From CAVYGM01 sp963768025 (GTDB lineage Bacteria; Bacteroidota; Bacteroidia; Cytophagales; Spirosomataceae): a stretch of 64,000 nt of DNA. Below the pieces are notes generated by a model. It saw nothing but the letters and a program-made list of their open reading frames with translations, made no database searches and was not told the origin of the DNA. The position numbers and the translations under genes were made by a program. Where the stretch lies: the NCBI GenBank assembly GCA_963768025.1, contig CAVYGM010000010.1, positions 248,001 to 312,000 on the forward strand. Direction: 5' to 3'. Below are positions 1-8,076 of this stretch, piece by piece. Each line of letters opens with the position of its first letter. Position 1 is the first letter of the stretch.

Positions 1-17
1 CGCAAAAAAACTTTGCC

Positions 18-653
18 ATGCAAAAATCTGCTACTTTTTATAACGAACAGTTTCAGGGGAAATTTGAGCCGGGGCTGCTGACCGAACTGGCCACAATAGG
101 TCATTATTCCATCATTCAGCCCGGTGAAGTTCTGATGAGTCCCGGTGCTTACATCCGGTCTATCCCCATTATTCTAAGTGGAAACATTAAGATCCTGCGC
201 ACGGATGAAGAAGGCCGGGAAATCCTGATGTACTACCTGGGGAGCGGGGAGTCGTGCGCGATGTCGCTGACCTGCTGCCTCAATGCCCGCAAGAGCGAGA
301 TTTTGGCCATGGCCGAAGAAAAAACCGAGATGATTCTGCTGCCGGTTCAAAAGGTGGAGGAGTGGATCACCCAATACCCCACCTGGCGTTCGTTTGTATT
401 CCAAACCTACCAACGCCGTTTTGACGACTTGCTGACTACTATCGACAGCGTCGCATTCCAGAAAATGGACGAGCGCCTGTGGCACTACCTCCAGCGCAAA
501 GCCGGCCTTACCTCCACCAAATCGCTGGGAACTACCCACGAAGTGATTGCGCTCGAATTAGGTACCTCGCGGGAGGTTATTTCACGCCTATTGAAGCAGT
601 TGGAAAAGCTAGGCCGGGTGCGCCTTTCCCGAAATCGTATCGAATTGGTATGA
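18..653 (+). CDS. Crp/Fnr family transcriptional regulator
   Basis: A 211-residue cyclic-nucleotide-binding-fold regulator. Residues about 25-115 form the beta-barrel sensor domain. Residues about 150-205 form the C-terminal winged helix-turn-helix, with the recognition stretch GTSREVISRLLKQLEKLG. The sensor domain has the segment SCAMSLTCCL, common in Bacteroidota members of this family. It lacks the N-terminal cysteine cluster of classical oxygen-sensing FNR, so the signal is unknown. The stop overlaps the start of the next gene by an ATGA, so the two are translationally coupled. The start at 18 is close to the window edge and the promoter is outside. The family call is secure; the regulon is not predictable. 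Confidence 0.9.
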   Translation: MQKSATFYNEQFQGKFEPGLLTELATIGHYSIIQPGEVLMSPGAYIRSIPIILSGNIKILRTDEEGREILMYYLGSGESCAMSLTCCLNARKSEILAMAEEKTEMILLPVQKVEEWITQYPTWRSFVFQTYQRRFDDLLTTIDSVAFQKMDERLWHYLQRKAGLTSTKSLGTTHEVIALELGTSREVISRLLKQLEKLGRVRLSRNRIELV

Positions 654-1165
654 GAAACAAATGTATATTCCTCGACCGGGATGGCGTGCTCAATGCCGAC
701 GATCAGTACTATACCTACCGCCTCGAAGACGTGGTAGTTCTGGATGGCGTAGCCGAAGCGCTGAAGCTCCTCAAAGAAGCGGGCTATCTGCTCATTGTCA
801 CTACCAATCAGGCCGGGATCGGCAAGGGGCAGTACGGCCCCGCTGAGGTGCGGGCTGTGCACCAAAAGATTCAGGACGAAACCGGTGGCTTACTGGATGA
901 TCTTTACTTTTCGCCCCATCATCCCGACCATTCCTCGCGCTCGCTGCGGCGTAAACCCGATTCGCTGATGATTGAACGGGCTATGGCTAAGCACGACATT
1001 GACCCGGCACAATCCTGGATGATCGGTGATAAGCTATCGGACGTAGCCGCCGGGCGTAAGGCCAGGGTAAAGACTATTTTTATTGGTAAAAAAGGAGCAG
1101 AAGGAGATTTTGGCGATTTTCAGGTAGAAAGTCTCCGGCAGGCAGCGAATATTATTCTTCAATAG
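650..1165 (+). CDS. HAD-IIIA phosphatase, GmhB-like
   Basis: A HAD-superfamily phosphatase of 171 residues, related to D-glycero-D-manno-heptose 1,7-bisphosphate 7-phosphatase (LPS heptose pathway). Visible motifs are FLDRDGVLN (motif I, nucleophile and acid aspartates), TTNQAGIGKG (motif II), RRKP (motif III lysine) and GDKLSDVAAG (motif IV). In GmhB proteins the loop before motif III binds zinc with Cys/His residues. Here it reads SPHHPDHSSRSLRRKP, keeping histidines but with no cysteines, so zinc binding is probably lost or changed and the substrate may differ. I chose the ATG at 650, which overlaps the upstream stop (ATGA), because the open frame upstream of it is only a shadow of the regulator gene. 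Confidence 0.85.
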   Translation: MRNKCIFLDRDGVLNADDQYYTYRLEDVVVLDGVAEALKLLKEAGYLLIVTTNQAGIGKGQYGPAEVRAVHQKIQDETGGLLDDLYFSPHHPDHSSRSLRRKPDSLMIERAMAKHDIDPAQSWMIGDKLSDVAAGRKARVKTIFIGKKGAEGDFGDFQVESLRQAANIILQ

Positions 1166-1189
1166 CCCCCTGCCTAACGCTGTCGGCGG

Positions 1190-2368
1190 TTAACCTGCAA
1201 TGGAATTGCCGCTATGGAATTGGCTGTCACCGTGTTGCCCGAACGTCAGATACAGGTACAAGCTGAGCCCGATTACCGCCAACTCAAATACCAATAGCCC
1301 TCCCACGAGCCCGAAATAATCGGCCAGGTACCCAATCCCGATCGCCGGAATTCCAAACCCGATGTAGCCCGTAAACATATAGCCCGCTACAGCCCGAGCC
1401 CGCTGCGCGCCGCCCAGGTGCGAGATCAACGCCAGGCCGCCCTGATAGCTGAATCCATAGGCCGATGAACCCACGATGGCCGTTCCGGCCAGAATGATGT
1501 ATATGTTGGTCAGGTAACTTCCTAGCACGACCACCCCCATTCCCAGCGGCATCAATCCAAATCCAATACGCAGCGACGTGACGGGGTGGAAGTTTTTACG
1601 AACCCAGGGTTGCAGGAAAGCACCCGTCCAGTTTACCAGCACCACACAAAAGCCCGCAAAGGCCGTATAGCCAAAGGTGGCTAGTTGGCTGGGCAATACC
1701 GCAACCACAATGCCCCCTGCCGCCCAGCAAATAGCAATGGATAGGTTAATCGGCAGAGACCCCGGCGGAAAAAAAGGCAGGCGGAGGATTTTACCCCCGA
1801 TGGGCTTGATAGCAGGAAGTGTAAAAGTCGCCAGAAGCCCTACCGCTGTGAGGGCTATCACAAAGTAGTTGGTAATAGGCCGAAAAGTAAAAAAGACAAG
1901 CAATGCCAGGGTGGTAAGAAAGGCCCCGCCGCTGAATCCAAAAGCCGTGGAGATCGAGGCCGCATTGGCCGCGCGCATAGCAGCGTCCGGTGCGGGATGC
2001 AGGATTTCGGCCAGGTAGGCTGTACCGGTTCCCATACTCAACCCTAGGCCAATACCCTGAAGTAAGCGGGCACCGACCAAAGCGTACACATTGGGAAAGG
2101 CAGTGATGAGTATGTTGGCCGCAAATGCACAGGAAAGGCTGATGATCAGAATGGGCTTACGGCCAACGGCATCCGAAATTCCCCCCAGAAATACGTAGCA
2201 GGGCAACATACCTACGATGTAAGTCGCCAATACCAGAGCCGTTTGGCCATTGTTGAATCCCGCCGCCGCCGCATAGGGCCGAAACAGGGGCATCGAAACA
2301 TTGACCGCCAACGTAACCAGGAAAAGCGTGAAAGGGATAATACGGGTGGGTGCCAACAAGGAACGCAT
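1190..2368 (-). CDS. MFS transporter
   Basis: A 392-residue major facilitator superfamily permease of the inner membrane. About twelve hydrophobic segments are visible. The loop between helices 2 and 3 carries GGISDAVGRKP, a good match to the MFS signature GxxxDxxGRRP. Length is normal for a 12-helix drug/sugar efflux type protein. It converges with the upstream phosphatase with only 24 bases between stops. A 41-residue lipoprotein gene lies upstream on the same strand. The substrate cannot be told from sequence; a multidrug or metabolite exporter is most likely. Confidence 0.88.
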   Translation of the reverse strand: MRSLLAPTRIIPFTLFLVTLAVNVSMPLFRPYAAAAGFNNGQTALVLATYIVGMLPCYVFLGGISDAVGRKPILIISLSCAFAANILITAFPNVYALVGARLLQGIGLGLSMGTGTAYLAEILHPAPDAAMRAANAASISTAFGFSGGAFLTTLALLVFFTFRPITNYFVIALTAVGLLATFTLPAIKPIGGKILRLPFFPPGSLPINLSIAICWAAGGIVVAVLPSQLATFGYTAFAGFCVVLVNWTGAFLQPWVRKNFHPVTSLRIGFGLMPLGMGVVVLGSYLTNIYIILAGTAIVGSSAYGFSYQGGLALISHLGGAQRARAVAGYMFTGYIGFGIPAIGIGYLADYFGLVGGLLVFELAVIGLSLYLYLTFGQHGDSQFHSGNSIAG

Positions 2369-2481
2369 GTTGAGTACAGGATGAGTTGCCTCTGAAAAGG
2401 CATACGAATCTACCGCCTCTTCGCAAAGAGGAGGGAGTGTCAGGAAAAGAAAACTGGATTACAAAGAAGAAAAAAGGAAGC

Positions 2482-2607
2482 TTAGACCCGGTGGCTTACG
2501 GGCTTTTCAACTTGCTGAGTAGAGCCGTACGCAGGGCATTGCTTGCGGGTACAAGAGGTCGCCAGGAACATTCCACCTACCATTACAAACACTAATAGCT
2601 TTTTCAT
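2482..2607 (-). CDS. small lipoprotein with CPAYG motif (41 aa)
   Basis: Read directly from the minus strand: ATG at 2607, TAA at 2482-2484, 41 residues. The product begins MKKLLVFVMVGGMFLATSC, a textbook lipoprotein signal with lipobox LATSC. Cleavage would leave a mature peptide of only 23 residues starting CTRKQCPAYGST. It has a second cysteine in a CPAYG motif, which I recall from tiny lipoproteins in other Cytophagales. The region before the ATG is A-rich (AATAATTTTG), typical of Bacteroidota translation starts. Function is unknown. The coherent signal peptide and lipobox make a chance frame unlikely. Confidence 0.65.
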   Translation of the reverse strand: MKKLLVFVMVGGMFLATSCTRKQCPAYGSTQQVEKPVSHRV

Positions 2608-2690
2608 CAAAATTATTTATGATTAGTTCAATTCGACTCTTTTACTGGGAGATCGTGTAAAGATAAGACCCCGCACGGAGAAAATCGAAA

Positions 2691-2731
2691 AACAGCCCAG
2701 GTCTTTATAACGTACAAAAACCTAGGCTGTT
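2691..2731 (-). terminator. rho-independent terminator of speA
   Basis: A 12-base stem (2691-2702 with 2720-2731, one mismatch) and a 17-base loop, followed on the minus strand by a T run. It lies about 10 bases after the speA stop. Confidence 0.7.
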
Positions 2732-2741
2732 ATCAATTTCT

Positions 2742-4223
2742 TTAATTTTTTGCTTCGGCCAGTTCTACCCCTTCCTCCTCGTTGATTGCCTTGGGTACCG
2801 TCACGGTATCCGATCGTACGTAGGATTCGTCCCGAAAGCCCAGTATCCGTAGCATGCTTTCGCTGTCCTGCTCATCGGCAAAGACGCGGGTTGTGATGCG
2901 GCCGTTGGCGTCGCGGTCTACGAGTACGTGCTTAGGGGCCGGAATCAGGCAGTGCTGAATTCCCCCGTAGCCACCCAAAGACTCCTGATAGGCACCAGTG
3001 TGGAAAAAGCCGATGTACTGCGTTTCGTCGTCGCCGAAGATCGGCATGTAGAGGTCGGCACTGTGCATTTCAGTGTTGTAGAAATCCTGCGAGTCGCAGG
3101 TTAGGCCGCCGAGGTTCACTTTCTGATAGGGATTGTCCCAATTGTTAATTGGTAGCATGATGTACTTCTGATTCATGCCCCACGAATCGGGTAGTTGCGT
3201 GATGAACGACCCGTCAATCATGTACCACAGCTCCTTATCATTCTGCAATTTCTTGTCGATTACTTTGTATACCACCGCGCCACTTTCGCCCACGGTGTAG
3301 CTGCCAAACTCCGTGAAGATGTGCGGTACGGGTACATTATTCTTGTTGCAAATCCACTGAATGTTCTCTACGATCTCATCGATCATCTGCTGATAGTCGT
3401 AGTTTGCCTGCAACGATGTCTGAATGGGCAGCCCGCCGCCGATGTCAATCGAATCCAGGTCGGGACAAATTTTCTGCATCTCGCAGTACTTGAACATAAA
3501 GCGGGTAAGCTCACTCCAATAGTAGGCGCTGTCCTTGATACCCGTGTTAATAAAGAAATGCAGCATTTTGAGCTTAAACCGGGGATTAGGCTCTATTTTC
3601 TCTTTGTAAAGTGGCGTAATGTCGTTGTATCGAATTCCCAAACGCGAAGTATAAAAGGCAAAATTAGGCTCTTCGTCCGTCGCAATCCTGATCCCGAAGC
3701 TCACCGAATCGGCCGTAACGGACTGCTCGTAGGTTTCAATTTCTTTCAGATTGTCCAGAATTGGAATAGCATTAAACCCTTCGTTGATCAGCTCGCTGAG
3801 GTACTGCGTATACAGCGGGCGCTTGTAGCCGTTGGCCAGGATATAGGTAGACTTGCTGATTTTGCCCCGGCGGTACAATTCCCGAATGATGGGTATGTCA
3901 AACGACGAGGAGGTCTCGATATGGATATTATGCTTCAGCGCCTCTTCCAGAATAAAACTAAAATGCGACGATTTGGTGCAATAGCAGTAGGTATAGCTAC
4001 CCTTGTAGTTGAAGCGCTTGAAGGAATTTCGGAAAAACATCCGGGCATTCTCGATATGCTCTCCGATTTTGGGTAAGTAGTTGAGCTTTAAAGGTGTACC
4101 GTGTTCCTTAATGATATCCATCAGGGGTACATTGTTGAACAGCAATTCATTACTCTCATCCACATGGAACTCCATCGTGGGAAATTCAAACGTCTGCTGA
4201 ATCAGGTCAATGTAACTTTTCAT
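2742..4223 (-). CDS. speA: arginine decarboxylase (biosynthetic, fold III)
   Basis: A 493-residue PLP-dependent enzyme converting arginine to agmatine, the first step of polyamine synthesis in many Bacteroidota. The alanine-racemase-type barrel holds the PLP lysine K84 in the motif YCTKSSHFSF. The glycine-rich phosphate-binding loop is DIGGGLP near residue 260, and the C-terminal beta domain carries GGLTCDSQDFY with the conserved active-site CDSxD. This is the shorter Bacteroidota form (about 465-500 residues), not the roughly 630-residue E. coli SpeA. It is monocistronic: a predicted promoter lies at 4281-4312 and a terminator at 2691-2731. Diaminopimelate decarboxylase was considered but fits less well, since the length and YCTKSSHF motif match the arginine enzyme. 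Confidence 0.9.
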   Translation of the reverse strand: MKSYIDLIQQTFEFPTMEFHVDESNELLFNNVPLMDIIKEHGTPLKLNYLPKIGEHIENARMFFRNSFKRFNYKGSYTYCYCTKSSHFSFILEEALKHNIHIETSSSFDIPIIRELYRRGKISKSTYILANGYKRPLYTQYLSELINEGFNAIPILDNLKEIETYEQSVTADSVSFGIRIATDEEPNFAFYTSRLGIRYNDITPLYKEKIEPNPRFKLKMLHFFINTGIKDSAYYWSELTRFMFKYCEMQKICPDLDSIDIGGGLPIQTSLQANYDYQQMIDEIVENIQWICNKNNVPVPHIFTEFGSYTVGESGAVVYKVIDKKLQNDKELWYMIDGSFITQLPDSWGMNQKYIMLPINNWDNPYQKVNLGGLTCDSQDFYNTEMHSADLYMPIFGDDETQYIGFFHTGAYQESLGGYGGIQHCLIPAPKHVLVDRDANGRITTRVFADEQDSESMLRILGFRDESYVRSDTVTVPKAINEEEGVELAEAKN

Positions 4224-4280
4224 TCTTTAATTGGGCAGTAAAATGATTAAATGGCTGACAATGAAGAGCGGTAAGGGGCG

Positions 4281-4312
4281 CAAAATTGCCGATAATACAC
4301 GCTTTTTCCAAA
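4281..4312 (-). promoter_or_regulatory. speA promoter (Bacteroidota type)
   Basis: On the minus strand, TTTG (4309-4312), a 20-base spacer, then CAATTTTG (4281-4288). This matches the Bacteroidota sigma-A consensus TTTG-N19/20-TAnnTTTG at all but one fixed position. The start site would be near 4275, giving a leader of about 50 bases. Confidence 0.5.
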
Positions 4313-4503
4313 CATAATTCTTGTATAAATCATTCCAGCCTTACTTTCATCCTTGTTTTTTTCGCGTTCATGCCCCAAAACTTCTCATTCGTCCTTTTCA
4401 CGTTGCACCTTAGCCCCGCCCCTACCTACTTTTATCCTGCAAAAGATCAGGATGCCCAGCGATTCATAGGAAGAAAGAGAGGGTAAATGGTGTACATTAA
4501 AAC

Positions 4504-4531
4504 ATAGTACTATTTATTGGTATAGTACTAT
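4504..4531. promoter_or_regulatory. tandem 10-bp palindromes ATAGTACTAT, possible operator
   Basis: Two identical perfect palindromes, ATAGTACTAT at 4504-4513 and 4522-4531, with 18 bases between centres (under two helical turns). They lie between speA and the TetR gene, about 240 bases before the latter. This is the form expected of a dimeric repressor site, so TetR autoregulation is a reasonable guess. The distance from the tetR promoter argues for caution. Confidence 0.35.
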
Positions 4532-4730
4532 ATCTACTTACGCTTATTACTGAGTTAGCAAGTACCTTCCTATTTTGATCATAAAAGGAATAGCTTCTGA
4601 TCAGATAGCGCTTTGCAGCTAATTTACTAGCAAACAGACCTCAATTCTCTACCTATATAGATAGGGTCTTAGCACAAAGCAAAAAATTTTGTAAAAGTCA
4701 CTGGAAACCAAAAACCTTTTCAAAGTTTCC

Positions 4731-4762
4731 TTGGTTCTTTCTCTTAGAAAACTGCAACTTTG
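4731..4762 (+). promoter_or_regulatory. tetR-efflux operon promoter
   Basis: TTGG (4731-4734), a 20-base spacer and CAACTTTG (4755-4762) resemble the Bacteroidota -33/-7 pair. The GTG start of the regulator is only 6 bases after the -7 box, so the transcript would be leaderless or nearly so. Confidence 0.4.
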
Positions 4763-4767
4763 TACCT

Positions 4768-5388
4768 GTGAAAGAACGATTATTGAAGACAGCGGTGGAT
4801 CTCTTTTGGCGGTATGGTGTCAAAAGCATCACTATGGAGGACATTGCTAAGGAACTCGGAATATCCAAGAAGACCATCTATCAGCACTTTGCGGATAAAG
4901 ATGCGATTGTGGAGGAGGTAATAGTACAGGAACTGGATTGCGAAAAAACCGACATTGATCGATTGGAAATCGAAGCCCGCGACCCGGTGGAAGAGGTAAT
5001 CAGGGCCTCCGACTACATGCGGGCAACTTTGGCCACAATGAGTCCGGTACTTATGCACGATTTGAAGAAATATCACCCCAAAGCATGGGGTTTATTTCAA
5101 AAACACAAGCATGATTACATCATCAATAGTATAAGCGATAACCTGAAAAGAGGTAAAGAACAGGGTTTGTATCGACACGATATTGACATGGAGGTGCTGG
5201 CCCGGCTGCGGATTGAGCAGATTGAGATGGCCTTTGACAACACCATATTTCCCCATCATAAATTCAACATGGTGGATATTCAGATCCAGTTTATGCACCA
5301 TTTCCTGCGGGGCATACTCACCGAAGCAGGATTCAAATTGTACAACACCTATATAGATAAATCAGTAATTGAACCAAATCATCCATGA
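4768..5388 (+). CDS. TetR/AcrR family transcriptional regulator
   Basis: A 206-residue repressor of the TetR type. The N-terminal helix-turn-helix spans about residues 5-50 with the core SITMEDIAKELGISKKTIYQHF. The rest is an all-helical ligand and dimer domain. The start is GTG at 4768, because the family N-terminus KERLLKTAVDLFWRYG begins right after it and there is no in-frame ATG before the helix-turn-helix. The stop overlaps the TolC-like gene by ATGA, making it the first gene of the efflux operon. It most likely represses that operon and is released by a pump substrate. The palindromes at 4504-4531 are candidate binding sites. Confidence 0.9.
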   Translation: MKERLLKTAVDLFWRYGVKSITMEDIAKELGISKKTIYQHFADKDAIVEEVIVQELDCEKTDIDRLEIEARDPVEEVIRASDYMRATLATMSPVLMHDLKKYHPKAWGLFQKHKHDYIINSISDNLKRGKEQGLYRHDIDMEVLARLRIEQIEMAFDNTIFPHHKFNMVDIQIQFMHHFLRGILTEAGFKLYNTYIDKSVIEPNHP

Positions 5389-6746
5389 AAAGAATATCCG
5401 CTTTGAAAATTGGGCTGCTGGTGGTGATTGCGCTCGTTGGGGGTATACCCATAAAAGCTCAAACCCCCTACACGCTGGAAGAAGCTGTGGCTTACGCGCT
5501 TAAAAAGAATATTAATGTAAAAAACACCCAACTCGATGCCCTTTCCGCCGAAGCTCGCATTGGCGAAATCAGGGCGGCTGGATTACCCCAAATCAGCGGG
5601 CAGTTTGGATTCAATGATAACCTCATTATTCAGCGGGTGTTTTTGCCGGCTACGTTTGTTAATCCCAATGCCGCCCCCGATGCCCCCCCGATCGCGGCCC
5701 AGTTTGGGGTGAAGTATTCCGGAAATATTGGCGCTACCCTGAACCAGTTGATATTCAACGGCTCCTATTTTGTGGGCCTCAAGGCCGCGGCTACCTACCG
5801 CGAACTGGCTCAGAAAAACGTAACGCAGTCTAAGGTAAATGTAGTGGAGGCCGTTACCAAAGCCTACTATTCGGCACAGGTAGCCGAGGAGCGCGCCAAA
5901 GTACTGGATCTGAACATTCAGCGCCTCGATACCCTCATGCGCGATACCCGCGCTACCTTTGAGAGTGGGTTTGTGGAGAAAATTGACGTGGATCGCCTGC
6001 AAGTACAGCTGAACAATCTCAAAACGGAACGCCAGAAGGTAAAAAACTTGATCGAGCTGAGCTACGCCCTGCTCAAATTCCAGATGGGTATGCCCCTGAC
6101 CGAGCAGGTGGTGCTAACCGACAAAGTGGACGAAGAGGCCATTTCTTCTATGATGGCTCCTGTAAATAATACCGTAGACTACGGAAAGCGCATCGAGTAC
6201 TCCATTCTGAACACACAGGGGGAGTTGGCCAATCTGGACATTCGTAACATCAAGTCGGGGTACCTGCCTACTGTTTCGGGTGTGTTGACCTATGGCCACA
6301 ACAATGGCCGGAATGACTTTGGCGATTTGTTCGGTTCAAAATGGTTCAACAATTCGGTACTTGGTTTGAACGTCCAAATCCCAATTTTCGATGGCCTTAC
6401 CAAGCACTACAAACTGCAACAGGCCCAAATCACGCTCGACAAACTGAATCAGGGCCGGGATCTGCTCTCGCAATCCATCGACTTGCAGGTACAACAGGCT
6501 AATATTACCCTGAGCAACTCTCTGGAAACGCTGGATACCCAGCAACGCAACGTGGACTTGGCCGAGGAGGTAGTCCGCGTTTCCAAGATCAAGTACCAGG
6601 AGGGCATCGGTTCCAACATCGAGGTCATCAATGCCGAATCGTCACTGAAAGAAGCACAGACCAACTATTTCGCCGCACTCTTCGATGTGTTGATCGCCAA
6701 AGTAGACCTCGTGAAGGCGCGCGGCGAACTGTACACCGGAGAATAG
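5385..6746 (+). CDS. TolC family outer membrane efflux protein
   Basis: A 453-residue outer membrane channel component. The signal peptide is residues about 1-25, ending GIPIKAQ. It is followed by the TolC repeat organisation: two long helical coiled-coil halves (about 30-215 and 240-445) with beta-strand segments near 70-120 and 290-320. The opening TLEEAVAYALKKNINVK is the typical OEP domain start. It forms the exit duct for the adaptor and RND pump encoded next. Start at 5385 overlaps the regulator stop by 4 bases (ATGA). A 78-base gap with CACTCATTC-type repeats separates it from the adaptor gene. The family call is firm; the substrate is unknown. Confidence 0.92.
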   Translation: MKRISALKIGLLVVIALVGGIPIKAQTPYTLEEAVAYALKKNINVKNTQLDALSAEARIGEIRAAGLPQISGQFGFNDNLIIQRVFLPATFVNPNAAPDAPPIAAQFGVKYSGNIGATLNQLIFNGSYFVGLKAAATYRELAQKNVTQSKVNVVEAVTKAYYSAQVAEERAKVLDLNIQRLDTLMRDTRATFESGFVEKIDVDRLQVQLNNLKTERQKVKNLIELSYALLKFQMGMPLTEQVVLTDKVDEEAISSMMAPVNNTVDYGKRIEYSILNTQGELANLDIRNIKSGYLPTVSGVLTYGHNNGRNDFGDLFGSKWFNNSVLGLNVQIPIFDGLTKHYKLQQAQITLDKLNQGRDLLSQSIDLQVQQANITLSNSLETLDTQQRNVDLAEEVVRVSKIKYQEGIGSNIEVINAESSLKEAQTNYFAALFDVLIAKVDLVKARGELYTGE

Positions 6747-6824
6747 GCCGTCGGCTTTTTCAGTTGCTTTATTCACTCATTCTCTCAATCACTCATTCAG
6801 CATTATTACATTAGCACCTATATC

Positions 6825-7961
6825 ATGAAAACAAAGAGTAGTATCGTAGTAGCCCTTGCCGCATTTCTGCTGGTAGCCTGTGGGGGTGAAAGTAAAGATG
6901 GCCTGACTGGTAAACAGGAAGAGCTGACCAAGCTCAAAGGCGAACAGAGCGAATTGAACCAGAAGATCAAAGCTCTGGAAACCGAAATAGCCAAACTGGA
7001 CACCACCAGCAAAGAGGAGGATCGGGCCAAGCCGGTGATAGTATCACCGCTTATTTCCGAAACCTTCCGTCACTACGTAGAAGTACAGGGTTCCGTTGAT
7101 GCCAAGAATTCCGTAATGGTAAGCCCCAAATCCGGCGGCGTACTCACGGCCGTGTATGTGAAGGAAGGCGACAATGTTCGGCAAGGGGCCACCATGGCTA
7201 AGGTAGACAACAGCATTATGCGGGAATCTATTGAAGAAGTAAAAAACCAGTTGTCGCTCGCGAATACCGTATACGAGAAGCAGGCCCGCTTGTGGGAGCA
7301 GAAAATAGGGACCGAAATCCAGTACCTGCAGGCCAAGAACAACAAGGAGGCTTTGGAAAAGAAACTCGTCACGCTCAATACCCAACTCGGACAATCCAAC
7401 ATCGCTGCCCCCATCAGTGGGGTGGTGGATCAGGTGATTGCCAAAGTGGGCGAAATGGCCTCTCCCGGTGCGCCCGTAGCCCGCGTGGTAAACCTCAATA
7501 ACCTGAAAGTAGTGGCTAAGGTAGCCGATAGCTACGTAGCCAGTATCCGCAAAGGCGACGAGGTAATCATTAAGTTTCCCGATCTGAACCAGGAGTACAA
7601 GGCACGCGTGTCGTTTGTGAGCACTACCGTGGACCCATTGAGTCGTACGTTCAGGATTGAGGCCAACTTGCCATCGAGCACGGCCCTCAAACCCAACATG
7701 CTGGCTCAGGTACAGATCAACGATGCCACCCGAAAGGATGCCATTACGATAGATCAGAACCTGGTGCAAAGCACCGAAAAAGGACAGGTAGTATACGTGG
7801 CCACAAACGAAGGCGGACGCAAGGTAGCGCAGGCCAAAACCGTAAAAACGGGACTTAGCTATAACGGCAGGGTAGAGATTCTGGAAGGCTTGCAGGCCGG
7901 CGACCAACTGATCACCCAAGGCTACCAGGAAGTAGCCGACGGACAGGTTATATCGTTCTGA
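6825..7961 (+). CDS. efflux RND transporter periplasmic adaptor subunit
   Basis: A 378-residue membrane fusion protein. It is a predicted lipoprotein: the signal MKTKSSIVVALAAFLLVAC has its lipobox cysteine at 19. An acidic/basic coiled coil at about 25-60 (LTKLKGEQSELNQKIKALE) precedes the usual adaptor core. It has a first biotinyl-lipoyl half (GGVLTAVYVKEGDNVRQGA), a coiled-coil hairpin, a second lipoyl half (IAAPISGVVDQVIAKVGE), a beta barrel and a membrane-proximal domain. The N-terminal coiled coil before the lipoyl half is longer than in the MexA/AcrA model, a feature I associate with Bacteroidota adaptors. It bridges the TolC-like protein and the RND pump of the same operon. Confidence 0.92.
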   Translation: MKTKSSIVVALAAFLLVACGGESKDGLTGKQEELTKLKGEQSELNQKIKALETEIAKLDTTSKEEDRAKPVIVSPLISETFRHYVEVQGSVDAKNSVMVSPKSGGVLTAVYVKEGDNVRQGATMAKVDNSIMRESIEEVKNQLSLANTVYEKQARLWEQKIGTEIQYLQAKNNKEALEKKLVTLNTQLGQSNIAAPISGVVDQVIAKVGEMASPGAPVARVVNLNNLKVVAKVADSYVASIRKGDEVIIKFPDLNQEYKARVSFVSTTVDPLSRTFRIEANLPSSTALKPNMLAQVQINDATRKDAITIDQNLVQSTEKGQVVYVATNEGGRKVAQAKTVKTGLSYNGRVEILEGLQAGDQLITQGYQEVADGQVISF

Positions 7962-7981
7962 AAATCAATGATAGAATGGTA

Positions 7982-8062
7982 GAATGAGTGAATGATAGAA
8001 TACTATTGATTCACTCGTTCTATCACCACGCAAGCGAGATTCATTCTATCATTCACTCATTC
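7982..8062. repeat. 20-bp inverted repeat between adaptor and RND genes
   Basis: GAATGAGTGAATGATAGAAT (7982-8001) is exactly reverse-complemented at 8043-8062, with a 41-base spacer. Related CACTCATTC units also occur before the adaptor gene (about 6772-6800). A transcript would form a long AU-rich stem just before the RND start codon at 8077. It has no T run after it and so is not a classical terminator. Confidence 0.6.
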
Positions 8063-8076
8063 ACTCATTCAAAATT

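Larger units (their letters stand above)
4224..4767. other. intergenic region with divergent promoters speA/tetR
   Basis: A 544-base gap between two divergent genes. The 66-codon open frame at 4286-4486 has no recognisable protein character and overlaps the speA promoter, so I do not call it. The gap holds the speA promoter (4281-4312), two copies of the palindrome ATAGTACTAT (4504-4513 and 4522-4531), a GGAAAC/GTTTCC inverted pair near 4703-4730, and the tetR promoter (4731-4762). Confidence 0.6.

Noticed and set aside
2386..2595. 69-codon plus-strand open frame
   Set aside because: Opposite the small lipoprotein gene, which has a coherent signal peptide on the other strand.
3195..4076. 293-codon plus-strand open frame opposite speA
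   Set aside because: Shadow of the conserved decarboxylase frame; no recognisable protein features.
4286..4486. 66-codon open frame in the speA-tetR gap
   Set aside because: Overlaps the predicted speA promoter; no recognisable features or ribosome-binding context.
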